This document shows positions 1 through 9,350 of a DNA stretch of 64,000 nt, piece by piece. Below the pieces are notes generated by a model that had not been told where the DNA came from, ran no database searches, and saw only the letters and a list, made by a program, of their open reading frames with translations. Numbering within the stretch: position 1 is the stretch's first letter; each line of letters starts with the position of its first letter. A program made the position numbers and the translations under genes. This DNA comes from JAGZEG01 sp963930185. Lineage in GTDB: Bacteria; Actinomycetota; Coriobacteriia; Coriobacteriales; UMGS124. Location of the stretch: assembly GCA_963930185.1 (NCBI GenBank), contig CAWVLT010000025.1, forward strand, positions 41,242 through 105,241. The letters run 5' to 3'.

Positions 1-386
1 GGCTGGCTGGAGGCGGAGAACAGCGTCACGCTGGCGCCCTGCTCGGCGGCGGAGGCGGCCACGCAGATGCCGGCCATGCCCGAACCAATGACGATGATGT
101 CGTCCTCGATGGTCTCGGTGATCTGATCCTCGGGGATGGGATCAGGGGCAATCTCGAAGGACCACTTGGGCAGGCCCTTGGAGGTCACGTCGATGACGTA
201 CTCGTCGGTGTAGGGGCGGGCGAAGATGTCGGCGTTGCTGACCGACTCGCCACCGCTGGTGCCAACCTCCTTGGCGGCCTCCATGGCGTCCTCGGTCTCC
301 TCGGTGGCAAGCGCGAGGCTCGCGCCAGCGCCCAGGACCATGGCGCCCGCGGCACCGGCAACGAAGTTACGACGGCTGAGTTCCAT
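1..386 (-). CDS. TAT-exported FAD flavoprotein, N-terminal part (runs off the window)
   Basis: Reading leftward from an ATG at 386, the frame stays open to the window edge and gives about 128 residues. It begins MELSRRNFVAGAAGA, a twin-arginine signal (SRRNF followed by an Ala/Gly/Leu-rich stretch), and after a spacer reaches a Rossmann FAD-binding motif VIGSGMAG near residue 108. The build matches the other fumarate/urocanate-reductase-like flavoproteins of this window. An AAAGGGG ribosome site precedes the start. It is divergent from a LysR gene, which probably regulates it. The substrate cannot be told because the catalytic part is outside the window. Confidence 0.9.
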   Translation of the reverse strand, partial: MELSRRNFVAGAAGAMVLGAGASLALATEETEDAMEAAKEVGTSGGESVSNADIFARPYTDEYVIDVTSKGLPKWSFEIAPDPIPEDQITETIEDDIIVIGSGMAGICVAASAAEQGASVTLFSASSQ

Positions 387-540
387 GCTAAATCCCCTTT
401 CGTAGGTGAGGTCGGGGGCATCCGGCGCGAGCGGGCACATCACCACCTGCCGTCTCGGGCAAAGGCAGCGCTTCACACATGCTCCAGATGTCCTCCTTGT
501 TCTCATCATATGCGCTCCACGAGGCAAGCAAAAGTCCCTG

Positions 541-563
541 GCGGTTGCCCCGGGGGCAACCGC
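541..563. promoter_or_regulatory. 23-bp perfect palindrome, possible LysR operator
   Basis: GCGGTTGCCCC and GGGGCAACCGC are perfect inverted arms around a single central G. It lies in the divergent region between the flavoprotein (start 386) and the LysR gene (start 643), 80 bases upstream of the latter. A regulator-binding site is the likely role; a hairpin in RNA is the alternative. Confidence 0.4.
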
Positions 564-642
564 GGGATACGATAGGCAGGTCACTCGGGGGAAGTCGACG
601 TTTGCTCATGGCACAGAAGACCAGAGACGCTAAGGGGCGCAC

Positions 643-1632
643 ATGGACATCCGAGAGCTACGGTACATGGTCACGCTGGCAGACGCACGCACGCTGAGCC
701 GGGCGGCGGAGCGGCTGCACGTGTCGCGGCAGGCGGTAGCCAAGACGCTTCGCCAGGTGGAGAAGCAGGCACCGGCCCGCCTGTTCCAGCGCGACGCCGA
801 CGGGATCACCCCAACCGAGCAGGGCGCGGCGTTCGTGAGGGACGCCCGTGAGGTGCTCGGCGCCTTCGACGAACTCTGTGCCCAGCACCTGGGCATCCTC
901 TCAAACGAGAACTCCTCGACCTGCGGGTACGTCCCGCACGAGGCCCTCGCCGTCGCGCTTGTGAGCGGGGGCTCGGTAGGGCTTCCCCGCGGCCTGTTCG
1001 AGCGCTTCGTCACCTCGCATCCCGCCATCGACCTCTCCGTCGAGGAGATGAGCTCTGACGACGTACTGGAGGCGGTGGCTCGCGACAACGTGGACGTGGG
1101 CATCCTCGGCACGCATCCCAGCCTCGTCGGGCAGTTCGACGTCGCGCTGATCCAGAGCATGGGGATCTGGCTGCTCGCCCCACAGGGACACCCGCTTGCC
1201 GGAAGGCAGCGCATCGGCCTGCAGGACCTCGACGGACAGGCGATGGTCACGGCCGGCTCGCACAACCACCTGCATCGCTTCGTCATGGAGCGATGCGTCC
1301 GGGCCGGCGTACATCCCAGCATCCGCGCCAACGCCACCGAGGGGCAGCTGATCCGCAAGCTCGCCCTGGAGCTGGGCGCCCTTTTCTTCGTGTTCCCGCC
1401 TGGGCTGCGACGCGATGACAACCCTGCAGGTACGGAGGGCAAGAAGGGCGCGGCAGCCGAGAAAGCCCGGGGCGCGGAGGGAAGCGGGGGAAGCTACCTC
1501 AAGCTTGACATCGAGGGCGGCGACGAGTTCGGCACCTACGCCATCCGCCGCCCCGACGCGCAGCATTCCCACGCGGCGCGCCTGTTCTGGGACGAGGCAA
1601 AGGCGCACGTCCCCGGCCACGGCGACAAGTAA
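643..1632 (+). CDS. LysR-family transcriptional regulator
   Basis: 329 residues. The first 60 residues form the LysR winged helix (MDIRELRYMVTLADARTLSRAAERLHVSR), followed by a periplasmic-binding-like effector domain. An AAGGGG site lies 6 bases before the ATG. The C-terminal third holds a low-complexity Lys/Ala/Gly/Glu-rich insertion (about residues 265-285) that LysR proteins normally lack. It is divergent from the partial flavoprotein at the window start, so it most likely senses that enzyme's substrate. The ligand is unknown. Confidence 0.92.
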   Translation: MDIRELRYMVTLADARTLSRAAERLHVSRQAVAKTLRQVEKQAPARLFQRDADGITPTEQGAAFVRDAREVLGAFDELCAQHLGILSNENSSTCGYVPHEALAVALVSGGSVGLPRGLFERFVTSHPAIDLSVEEMSSDDVLEAVARDNVDVGILGTHPSLVGQFDVALIQSMGIWLLAPQGHPLAGRQRIGLQDLDGQAMVTAGSHNHLHRFVMERCVRAGVHPSIRANATEGQLIRKLALELGALFFVFPPGLRRDDNPAGTEGKKGAAAEKARGAEGSGGSYLKLDIEGGDEFGTYAIRRPDAQHSHAARLFWDEAKAHVPGHGDK

Positions 1633-1696
1633 ACCGCTTGGCCAATCGGCAATCCGTTCGTCCGGCCGGCGCGCGGGTCGGCCAGCCAACGCCTTG

Positions 1697-1807
1697 CTCG
1701 TTCCAAAGTCCGGTTTCTTTCCAGAATAGAACACCCCATTCTACCTGCAATTTTGTTGCATTTTCGCAGGTAGAATGGGGTGGAAAGTTTTCGGGGTTTG
1801 GAACGAG
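1697..1807. repeat. nested inverted repeat between convergent genes
   Basis: An inner perfect 17-bp inverted repeat (1732-1748 with 1766-1782, loop of 17 bases) is enclosed by an outer perfect 11-bp inverted repeat, CTCGTTCCAAA at 1697-1707 and its complement at 1797-1807. It sits between the ends of two convergent genes (1632 and 1871). The inner stem could terminate transcription in both directions, but there is no clean T-run and the outer arms are not needed for that. Confidence 0.6.
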
Positions 1808-1870
1808 TCACTCGCCGCCGGGACGCCCTCTCTGCAGCCAGCGCGGGTGCGAACGCAGGCCCGGCGCCCG

Positions 1871-3148
1871 CTACTCCGAGACGGCGTCGAGCGCCTGGGC
1901 AAGGTCGGCGATGATGTCGTCAGCGCTCTCAAGACCGCAGGACAGGCGCACCATGCCCGGGTCGATACCGCAGGCCACAAGCTGCTCGTCGGTGAGCTGG
2001 CGGTGCGTGGAGCTGGCCGGATGCAGCACGCAGGTGCAGATGTCGGCCACGTGCACCTCGATGCGCGCCAGCTTGAGGCTGTCCATGAACTTGACGGCGT
2101 TGTCACGACCGCCGGCGATCTCCAGCGAGATCACGCCCGCGCATCCCTTGGGAAGGTACTTCTGCTGCAGCTCGTGGTAGGGGTCGCCGGGCAGGCCGGG
2201 GTAGTTGACCTTGGCGATCTCGGGACGGGTCGCCAGATACTCGGCCACCTTCTGGCCGTTGGCGCACACGCGGTCCATGCGCACCGGCAGCGTCTCCAGG
2301 CCCATGTTGAGCAGGAAGGCCGTCATGGCAGCCGGGTAGCAGCCCAGGTCGCGCATGAGCTGCACGCGCGCCTTGGTGATGTAGGCCGCGCGACCAAACT
2401 GCTTGGTGTACACGGTGCCGTGGTAGCTGGGGTCGGGCGTGGTGAGGCCCGGGAAGCGCTCGGCGTTGGCCTCCCAGTCAAACGTGCCACCGTCAATGAT
2501 GACGCCACCCACCGTCTGGGCATGGCCGTCGAGGTACTTGGTGGTGGAGTGGACCACCACGTCGGCCCCCCACTCGATGGGACGCATGAGAAAGGGCGTG
2601 GCAAAGGTGTTGTCCACGACGAGCGGCACGCCGTGGGCGTGGGCCACGCGGGCGAACTTCTCCACGTCAAGCACGTTCATGGCCGGGTTGGCCATGGTCT
2701 CGCCGAACAGCGCCTTGGTGTTGGGACGGAAGGCGGCGGCGATCTCCTCCTCCGACGCGTCAGGGTCGACGTAGGTCACCTCGACGCCGAACTTCTTGAA
2801 CGTGATGGAGAACAGGTTGACCGTGCCGCCGTAGATGGTGGCCGAGCTCACCACGTGGTCACCCGCCTCGAGGATGTTGAGCAGCGAGATGAACGTGGCG
2901 CTCTGGCCGCTGGTGGTGCACAGCGCGCCCACGCCGCCCTCGAGCGCAGCGATCTTCTCCTCCACGAAGGCAACCGTAGGGTTGGAGATGCGCGAGTACA
3001 TGTGGCCGTCGACGGTGAGGTCGAACAGGCCGGCCACCGAGTCGGTGGAGTCGTACTTGTACGTGGTGCTCTGGTAGATGGGCAGGGCACAGGGCTCGCC
3101 GTTGCCGGGCTGGTAGCCGGCGTGCAGGCAGGCGGTCTCGAAGTCCAT
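1871..3148 (-). CDS. metY: O-acetylhomoserine sulfhydrylase (aminocarboxypropyltransferase)
   Basis: 425 residues of the Cys/Met-metabolism PLP enzyme family. It makes homocysteine (or methionine) from O-acetylhomoserine and sulfide or methanethiol in the cytoplasm. The PLP lysine is in the motif HSTTKYLDGH (Lys204). The upstream motifs SGQSAT and YGGT bind the cofactor phosphate and ring, and the length fits MetY rather than the shorter MetB/MetC. I chose the ATG at 3148, which has AAAGGA 11 bases upstream. The in-frame ATG at 3160 sits directly against the same AAAGG and would be too close. The gene stands alone, and I saw no SAM riboswitch upstream. Confidence 0.93.
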   Translation of the reverse strand: MDFETACLHAGYQPGNGEPCALPIYQSTTYKYDSTDSVAGLFDLTVDGHMYSRISNPTVAFVEEKIAALEGGVGALCTTSGQSATFISLLNILEAGDHVVSSATIYGGTVNLFSITFKKFGVEVTYVDPDASEEEIAAAFRPNTKALFGETMANPAMNVLDVEKFARVAHAHGVPLVVDNTFATPFLMRPIEWGADVVVHSTTKYLDGHAQTVGGVIIDGGTFDWEANAERFPGLTTPDPSYHGTVYTKQFGRAAYITKARVQLMRDLGCYPAAMTAFLLNMGLETLPVRMDRVCANGQKVAEYLATRPEIAKVNYPGLPGDPYHELQQKYLPKGCAGVISLEIAGGRDNAVKFMDSLKLARIEVHVADICTCVLHPASSTHRQLTDEQLVACGIDPGMVRLSCGLESADDIIADLAQALDAVSE

Positions 3149-3432
3149 GGCGTTGGTCATCCTTTCGACATGATGGCGAGACGCCGACACGATGACGGGC
3201 CGGTCGACACTCGCGGAAGAAAGTCACGCGTGCCACTTTACCGCACGCTGTGATTCCAGCAGGTTACGACGAGAACACTAGGCAAACGTGCACAATGTTG
3301 GAAAGGTCCGCCCCGGCGCACCGCGCAGGCGGGCAATCTCCGGCGCTGGCCGACCAGCCGCCCGTGTCCCGCGCCTGACAGGGATCTGGTGGGTACACTT
3401 TGTCATACGCTGACAACCACAAGGAGGCTGCT

Positions 3433-4614
3433 ATGTTCATCACACGCACCGCGCCCGCACGCGCACTCGTCACCGCCCTGCTCGCCGCATGCCTCGCACT
3501 CGCCGCAGGCGCCATCGCCACCCCCGCCCAGCAGGCACAGGCGGCCAGCAGCGACTTCGTGTTCCCGCGCAGCTCCTACGAGCTGCTCACCTACAACGAC
3601 CTCTACGGCCTGTCCTCCCATGACCTGTACGTCGCACGCAACGAGATATTCGCCCGGCACGGATACATCTTCGTGAACGACGACCTGCGCGCGCGGTTCT
3701 CGGGCATGCCGTGGTACACCCCGCTCTACACAGAGGAGCAGTTCAGCTGGGATTTGCTCAACGAAGTGGAGCAGAGCAACATCGCGCTCATCCAGCAGCG
3801 CGAGGCCGAGCTCGCCGGGCAAGCCGCCCCATACGACTACGTGTTCCCCACAAGCTCCTACCAACTGCTCTCGCAGGCCGACCTACAGCGCTGCACCGCC
3901 TACCAGCTCTACCTGGCGCGCAACGAGATATTCGCGCGGCACGGCTACATCTTCGAGAACGCCGACCTTCAGACATACTTCGGTAGCAAGTCATGGTATC
4001 AGCCCCGCTACACCGCGGCCGAGTTCGTGTGGGAGTGGCTAAGCTCCATCGAGATGAAGAACATCGCCCTGATCCAGCAGCGCGAGGAGCTGCTGGCGAG
4101 CGCCGCGCCCAACGTGAGCGTCTCGGTCACCACCACGAGTCGCGTCGTCACCGACTACTTCACCTTTGACCTGCCGCAGTACTGGCTGGGATACGTGGAC
4201 GTGACCTCGGGCGTCGGCGCAAACGGATACCCCGTCGTCAACGTGACGTACAAGGGATGCCCCGACATGGTTCTCGTGAGCTTTGACGTGGTGAATTCGA
4301 GCGACCCCCTCAACGGCGGGGACATCGGCGGCGGGCTCATCGGCTACTGGGACAACGGCCGGGGTCAGCGCATCGAGATGTGGTGCCGCAACTTCATCTA
4401 CGCCACGCAGTGCGAGTACCTGTACGGGCAGGGATCCTCCGGCAGCCCCTATCCCAACGAGTTTGTCGAGGCGGCCCTGGTTGACCTGAGCACGGGCGGC
4501 GCCTGGACGGTCGAGGGCGTGCGCAGCATGGCGACGGCGGGCGAATATGGCATCGTCAACGACGGGTACACCTTCTATGACGGCGTCATCGCCCCCACGG
4601 TGATGGTGCTGTAG
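3433..4614 (+). CDS. secreted double-YARHG domain protein
   Basis: 393 residues. It starts with a Sec signal peptide (MFITRTAPARALVTALLAAC, cleavage near AQA-AS at about residue 37). Two consecutive YARHG domains follow, each with the diagnostic sequence ARNEIFARHGYIF and a downstream W-[YD]-x-P motif (about residues 50-130 and 135-215). The remaining 180 residues are an uncharacterised, probably beta-rich, domain. YARHG domains are extracellular and presumed to act at the cell wall or in peptide binding. AAGGAGG lies 6 bases before the chosen ATG, which excludes the upstream in-frame start at 3400. Monocistronic. Confidence 0.9.
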   Translation: MFITRTAPARALVTALLAACLALAAGAIATPAQQAQAASSDFVFPRSSYELLTYNDLYGLSSHDLYVARNEIFARHGYIFVNDDLRARFSGMPWYTPLYTEEQFSWDLLNEVEQSNIALIQQREAELAGQAAPYDYVFPTSSYQLLSQADLQRCTAYQLYLARNEIFARHGYIFENADLQTYFGSKSWYQPRYTAAEFVWEWLSSIEMKNIALIQQREELLASAAPNVSVSVTTTSRVVTDYFTFDLPQYWLGYVDVTSGVGANGYPVVNVTYKGCPDMVLVSFDVVNSSDPLNGGDIGGGLIGYWDNGRGQRIEMWCRNFIYATQCEYLYGQGSSGSPYPNEFVEAALVDLSTGGAWTVEGVRSMATAGEYGIVNDGYTFYDGVIAPTVMVL

Positions 4615-4727
4615 CGGCAACGGCGCAGAATCGCATGTGCCATGTGGTCCACGCACGACGCGCGACTGCCAGCACCACCGATTTACCAAAGAGACAGGAA
4701 TTTACTAAGGAGATAGGGAGACAGACC

Positions 4728-5453
4728 ATGGCCGACCTCGATCTTTCCAACGTCCGCGTACTCACCCACAGCGCCGTGCGCATCGAGGCGCACGACGGCA
4801 CGGCGATCTACTTTGACCCGTTCCAGCTGGCCGAGGAGCCGCATGACGCCAGCGTGGCGCTCATCACCCACGACCACTACGACCACTTCTCACCCGAGGA
4901 CGTGGCCAAGGTCGCAAACGAGCGGACTGTCTTCGTCGCACCCGCGACCTGCGCCGAGGGTGTACGCGACAAGCTCGGCCTCGGCGAGGGACGCGTCATC
5001 GCCGCCAGGCCCGGTGAGCGTCTCGACGTCGCGCTCCCCGCGCTTCCCGCAGCCGGCGGCAACGCTGGTGCCCCCGCCACCCTGGCCGTCGAGGCCGTGC
5101 CCGCCTACAACGTGCAGCCTGATCGCCTGAACTTCCACCCCCAGGCCAACGAGTGGCTGGGCTACGTGGTTGCGGTCGGCGACGTACGCTACTACGTGTG
5201 CGGGGACACCGACCAGAACCCCGACAACGAGCACGTTGCCTGCGACGTCGCCATCGTCCCCATCGGCGGCACCTACACCATGGACGCGGCACAGGCCGCT
5301 GCGTTCGTGAACGCGCTGCGCCCCCGGGCCGCCGTGCCCACGCACTACGGGACCGCCGTGGGCCCCAAGGACGCAGTGGATGCGTTCGTCCCGCTGGTGG
5401 ATGACGCCATCCAGGTTGCCGTGAAGATGGAGTGGCCGAAGGTCACCGGGTAG
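4728..5453 (+). CDS. MBL-fold metal-dependent hydrolase (UlaG-like)
   Basis: 241 residues with the metallo-beta-lactamase signature THDHYDHFS (about residue 47), a CGDTD metal-ligand motif in the middle, and a terminal PTHYGTAVG histidine. This arrangement is that of the UlaG/UPF0173 subgroup of metal-dependent hydrolases, cytosolic enzymes of mostly undefined substrate. GGGAG stands 7 bases before the ATG at 4728. An earlier in-frame ATG at 4635 has no ribosome site. Neighbours give no clue to the substrate. Confidence 0.88.
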   Translation: MADLDLSNVRVLTHSAVRIEAHDGTAIYFDPFQLAEEPHDASVALITHDHYDHFSPEDVAKVANERTVFVAPATCAEGVRDKLGLGEGRVIAARPGERLDVALPALPAAGGNAGAPATLAVEAVPAYNVQPDRLNFHPQANEWLGYVVAVGDVRYYVCGDTDQNPDNEHVACDVAIVPIGGTYTMDAAQAAAFVNALRPRAAVPTHYGTAVGPKDAVDAFVPLVDDAIQVAVKMEWPKVTG

Positions 5454-5457
5454 CCGC

Positions 5458-6666
5458 TCATCCCATCGCGCGCATGCGCTCCAGATGGGCGCACACGAGC
5501 TGGATCTGAGAGGTGATCCCCTGGCTAATCTGCTCAAGCCGCGCCGGCGAGATGAGCTCGTTACGAGCAAGAATATCCAGGGCCTCCTCTCGCCATCCAT
5601 CAAGGGAGCTCAGGTCGAGCCATGCGCAATCGTCGAACAACCTGAGCTGTCGGGCCGCGTCCATCGACGCGCCCGACCTCGCGAGAAACGGGCGGGTCTC
5701 GTAGTCATAGTCACTGGGATAGCGCAGACGACGCGCCCGACACCAAAAGCCCGCCCCCGAGTCAAAGATGGGGGCAAATCTCGTATACTTCAGTGTGCGC
5801 GAGTCACGAATAACGCCGAAGTTACGGAAATGCCGGTCGGGATTTGCGACAAGCACGTCGGTCACAAACACCTTGGAGAGCTCGGCGCGTGCATCCGCAA
5901 GCCCCAAACCATCGAGCACTGTCAGCAGGCGAGGCAGCGTGGCAACGTCGGCGTCTCTGCGATACCGGTAGAGCAGGTCCCACGCAGTCACGAGCTCCTC
6001 ATCTCCGACAAGCATGTTGGGGCAGCGGCAGTACGTCTCACCATCCCCATCGATCAGCTCGTATGGGACGTACTCGCCAGGCCGCAGCACCCGGCGATAC
6101 AGTGAGGTGGCAGCGACCTCGTTGAACGGTTCCTGCGCGAACAGCGACGAGCCGCCCTTCACCAGATAGCGAGTCCCGTTCTCAATGACCCACTTCTTCT
6201 TCAGGTCACCGGCAACGCTTGAGCTCGGAGACCTCAGGTCAACGTCGCCTCGAGGAGAATGCCCCTCGAGCGTCACGTACCCCAGGTCGTCCGAGAAGTC
6301 GTTCTCGAAGAAGTTGACGTCGCCCCAGCTTACGTCGCTTCCCCGCTCGCGAACCCAGTATCGGTCGGAGAGGGTCATGCCCAGGCACTTTTCCGCAAGT
6401 TCGGCCGAACAGGAGACGCGCAGATCCTGAAGTATCTGGTCAAATCTCTCACGCGACGACGGAATGGAGCGAGTGCCCCACCAGTACGCAAGGTTCTCGA
6501 CAGCGATCTTCCCGTCCCGGTCAAACAGGATGGGAGGCGCGTACTCCGGGTTCTCAAGCCCGCCAAGTGCAACAGGCTGATGGATATCGAGGGCGTACTC
6601 AAACGACAGCACCAACACGTTGCCATTGAGCAGCTCGTATGTCACGCTGCCAGATAAGCCCCCCAC
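5458..6666 (-). CDS. HipA-like C-terminal domain kinase, orphan
   Basis: 402 residues from a GTG at 6666 that follows GAGGAGG by about 6 bases; longer in-frame starts lack a ribosome site. Kinase-like elements are visible in the HipA order: YLVKGG (Lys170) as ATP-binding lysine, E183 in EPFNEVAA, catalytic NPDRHFRNFG (275-284) and the DFG-like PIFDSG (299-304). It belongs to the HipA/CtkA-like Ser/Thr kinase superfamily. Unlike classical hipBA, no HTH antitoxin gene adjoins it, and the N-terminal 150 residues are not a HipA N-domain I recognise. It may be a regulatory kinase rather than a toxin. Its stop lies 4 bases from the end of the convergent hydrolase gene. Confidence 0.75.
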   Translation of the reverse strand: MGGLSGSVTYELLNGNVLVLSFEYALDIHQPVALGGLENPEYAPPILFDRDGKIAVENLAYWWGTRSIPSSRERFDQILQDLRVSCSAELAEKCLGMTLSDRYWVRERGSDVSWGDVNFFENDFSDDLGYVTLEGHSPRGDVDLRSPSSSVAGDLKKKWVIENGTRYLVKGGSSLFAQEPFNEVAATSLYRRVLRPGEYVPYELIDGDGETYCRCPNMLVGDEELVTAWDLLYRYRRDADVATLPRLLTVLDGLGLADARAELSKVFVTDVLVANPDRHFRNFGVIRDSRTLKYTRFAPIFDSGAGFWCRARRLRYPSDYDYETRPFLARSGASMDAARQLRLFDDCAWLDLSSLDGWREEALDILARNELISPARLEQISQGITSQIQLVCAHLERMRAMG

Positions 6667-6784
6667 ATTCCACCTCCTCTGCGAAAGCCCGCCCACATTC
6701 GGCACGCCGGAGCCTCGCCAAAGGCGCCCACGCTCACCAGACAGCATACCAGACAAACCCTGCCGACGGCCACAAGCCAACCTG

Positions 6785-7849
6785 CTAGCGGTTCTCGATG
6801 CTGCCGATGTTCTTGAGCTCGATGGAGATGTGACCGTCGGGTTCGGTGAAGAACTGGATGAAGTCGGTGTTGGTGCTGTACTCCGAGGGGAAGGTTATCT
6901 CGATGCCCGTGTCGGTGCGGATGCGGTGGCTCTTGGCCATGCGCGTGGCCACCGAGCGCTTCACCGGCACACGCTCGGGCAGCTCCTCGCGGCTGAGCTC
7001 CTCAACATAGCGCTCGCGAGCGGCGGGCAGATCCTCGAACACCTCGTCGGCCATATCCCAGGGCAGAAGCTCCTCCGACTCGCTCACGTTCTCGGCAACG
7101 TAGGCCTTGGCCTTGGAGAGGGCAACCGCCGTGTTGGAGCCATACTCCTGGGCGACCTCCTCCACGATGCGCGTCACCGTGTCGAGCACCTCGCGCGTGG
7201 AGGCCTGCGTGGAGCACTGGAGCAGGGCGTCGGGGATGACCATCTCTTCCGACCCGGCAATGAGGCGCGGCTTGTCGTTGAAGTCCACCCCGAAGGTGCG
7301 GCCGTTGATGAGGGCGTAGGTATCCACCTTCTGCGTGGGATTGGGCAGCATCGCGTCATGACGCACGATGTCGGCGAAGGCACTTTCGCCCACGTCGCAC
7401 ACGTCGTGCATGAACGACTGCTTGCGCGGTAGCAGAAGCAGGGCAAAGCAGCGGTCGCCACGCCCCTCGAAGGCGGCCTCCGCAGCATCGGCGTCATCGG
7501 AGGCCACGGCCGCCTCGTGGTCGGCGTCCGCCTCGTAGTCGACGACGAGCAGATCCGCCTGCTCGACGGGATCGGCCTTGCGCAGCTCGCCGTAGAGGAA
7601 CTCGGCGATCTGGATGGACAGGTCCACAAATCCGCGCTCATCGGCGAAGTAGCGCCCGAGCTCGGCCGCGAACTGGCTGTCGGGAGAAAACTCGCCATGC
7701 TTGTTGTCGGCGCTGCCGCTCGCCTTGCGCACATGCCGCTGCACGTACGACTTGACCGCCCTCACGGAGAGGTCAAGCTCACGGCGCGAGTAGACGCTCT
7801 CGCCCGACTCAAAGTCAAAGACGTGCAGGATGGCATGGTTGAGGTTCAC
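6785..7849 (-). CDS. 37-kDa nucleoid-associated protein (NdpA/YejK family)
   Basis: 354 residues. The N-terminus MNLNHAILHVFDFE and the blocks DLSIQIAEFLYGEL and FGVDFNDKPRLI match the NA37 family of nucleoid-associated proteins, which bind DNA and are often found near mobile DNA or phage functions. The start is a GTG at 7849 with AAAGG 7 bases upstream. The mid-part is rich in Asp/Ala (DADHEAAVASDDADAAEAA), an acidic linker. It lies 118 bases upstream of the HipA-like gene on the same strand, so the two may be co-transcribed. The exact role is unknown. Confidence 0.8.
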   Translation of the reverse strand: MNLNHAILHVFDFESGESVYSRRELDLSVRAVKSYVQRHVRKASGSADNKHGEFSPDSQFAAELGRYFADERGFVDLSIQIAEFLYGELRKADPVEQADLLVVDYEADADHEAAVASDDADAAEAAFEGRGDRCFALLLLPRKQSFMHDVCDVGESAFADIVRHDAMLPNPTQKVDTYALINGRTFGVDFNDKPRLIAGSEEMVIPDALLQCSTQASTREVLDTVTRIVEEVAQEYGSNTAVALSKAKAYVAENVSESEELLPWDMADEVFEDLPAARERYVEELSREELPERVPVKRSVATRMAKSHRIRTDTGIEITFPSEYSTNTDFIQFFTEPDGHISIELKNIGSIENR

Positions 7850-8015
7850 GTGAAAGCCTTTCTTTCAAGCGCTGCCGAGCCTGTCCGGCAGCTTGCCAGG
7901 CGGCGCAGATGCATGTGTCAATGGTAATGATTGCGCACCAGCTTTGCCAGATGAGGCGTGGCCTTCCTCCATTTCAGCAGCCAACGGAGTCTGACCACCT
8001 CCATCACCAAAGCCA

Positions 8016-8043
8016 AAATAATCTCCGCTTCTGGAGATTATTT
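8016..8043. promoter_or_regulatory. 11-bp inverted repeat upstream of the NA37 gene
   Basis: AAATAATCTCC (8016-8026) and GGAGATTATTT (8033-8043) are perfect inverted arms with a 6-base loop, an AT-rich island in GC-rich DNA. On the minus strand the stem is followed by TTTTGG. It could be a terminator or an operator for the NA37 gene that starts at 7849. Confidence 0.4.
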
Positions 8044-8127
8044 CGAAACTCGACGCGACCCACCGCTCGCCATGCGCGAGCCCCACAAGGTCATACCAAA
8101 AGGCACACCACACAGCCACATCATAAA

Positions 8128-8162
8128 AAAGCGGCCCGCCGAACTTCCGGCAGGCCGCTTTG
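8128..8162 (-). terminator. Rho-independent terminator of lysC-asd
   Basis: On the minus strand AAAGCGGCCTGCCGG pairs with the following CGGCGGGCCGCTTT (one mismatch) and is followed by a run of T. It lies about 60 bases beyond the asd stop codon. Confidence 0.8.
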
Positions 8163-8223
8163 GGCAAGCTATCCGCAGCAGGCGTCTCGAAACCAACCAC
8201 AGCCGCACTGGCCGCAGCCGCAC

Positions 8224-9258
8224 TTATCCCCGCTCGATGAGCAGCTGGGCGATCATGACGGCGTTGAGTGCGGCGCCGCGCAGCAGCTGGTCGGCAACCA
8301 CCCAAAGCGCCAGGCCGCGACCGTCGGGCACGGTGGGGTCGCGCCGCACGCGCCCCACGTAGGTCTCGTAGGTGCCGGCCAGAAGCGCGGGCATGGGGTA
8401 GGTCAGGGTTGCAGGGTCGTCCATCAGGGTGACGTGCTCGCCAGCAGCCAACGCCGCCTTGGCCTCCTCCACGTCGACGGAACGGTCGAACTCCAGGTTG
8501 ATGCTCTCCGAATGGCAGCGCAGCACCGGCACGCGCACGCAGGTAGGCGCCACCCGGATCGCGTCGTCACCCATGATCTTCTTGGTCTCCACGACCATCT
8601 TCCACTCTTCCTTGGTGGAGCCGTCATCAAGGAAGACGTCGATCTGGGGGATGCAGTTGAAGGCGATCTGATGGGCGAACGCCTTGGGCTCGAACTGCTC
8701 GCCCGCGAGCACCGCCGCGGTCTGGTCGCGCAGCTCGGCCATGCCCTTGGCACCCGCGCCCGAGGTTGACTGGTAGCTGCTCACCACGATGCGGTCAATA
8801 TGGCCCAGTTTGCGCAGCGGCTCCAGGGCGACCACCATCTGGATGGTGGTGCAGTTGGGGTTTGCGATCACGCCCGAGTGCCAGGCCACGTCGGCCGCGT
8901 TGACCTCGGGCACGATGAGCGGGACGTCCTCCTCCATCCGGAAGGCGCTCGAGTTGTCGATCATCACGGCACCCGCGTCCACCACGGCCTGGCGCATGGC
9001 GCGCGACACGCCCGCGCCCGCCGAGAACAGGGCGATGTCCACGCCAGCAAAGCTGTCCTCCGTCATTTCCTCGACCGTGATCTCGCCATCACGGAAGGGG
9101 ATGGTCTGGCCGGCGGAGCGCGCCGAGGCAAGGGCACGCACCTCACGCGCAGGCACCTTGAGGTCCTCGAGGACCTTCAGCATCTCGCGGCCCACGGCAC
9201 CGGTGGCGCCTGCCACCGCGATGACGGGCTCGGCGGGCATTGGCTTGTTCCACGACAT
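8224..9258 (-). CDS. asd: aspartate-semialdehyde dehydrogenase
   Basis: 344 residues. It reduces aspartyl-4-phosphate to aspartate semialdehyde with NADPH, the second step to lysine, threonine, methionine and diaminopimelate. Visible are the nucleotide-binding AVAGATGAVGREM (about residues 14-26), the active-site Cys in NPNCTTIQ and the catalytic RCHSESIN His block. The length is normal. The ATG at 9258 is chosen. A GTG nine bases earlier (9266) has a somewhat better-spaced AAAGG and cannot be excluded. It follows lysC by 92 bases on the same strand, so the two form a lysC-asd operon. Confidence 0.95.
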   Translation of the reverse strand: MSWNKPMPAEPVIAVAGATGAVGREMLKVLEDLKVPAREVRALASARSAGQTIPFRDGEITVEEMTEDSFAGVDIALFSAGAGVSRAMRQAVVDAGAVMIDNSSAFRMEEDVPLIVPEVNAADVAWHSGVIANPNCTTIQMVVALEPLRKLGHIDRIVVSSYQSTSGAGAKGMAELRDQTAAVLAGEQFEPKAFAHQIAFNCIPQIDVFLDDGSTKEEWKMVVETKKIMGDDAIRVAPTCVRVPVLRCHSESINLEFDRSVDVEEAKAALAAGEHVTLMDDPATLTYPMPALLAGTYETYVGRVRRDPTVPDGRGLALWVVADQLLRGAALNAVMIAQLLIERG

Positions 9259-9350
9259 GGGTATCACGCTGCCTTTCTGTTTGCTGGCCTCTCCTCGCAG
9301 GCAATCCCTGGCAACCGGCGCCCTGGCGAGCCGCGTCTGGCAAGCTGAGC

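Noticed and set aside
1775..3253. 492-residue frame antisense to metY
   Set aside because: Composition is that of a shadow frame; no start signal or family; metY has a clear catalytic lysine.
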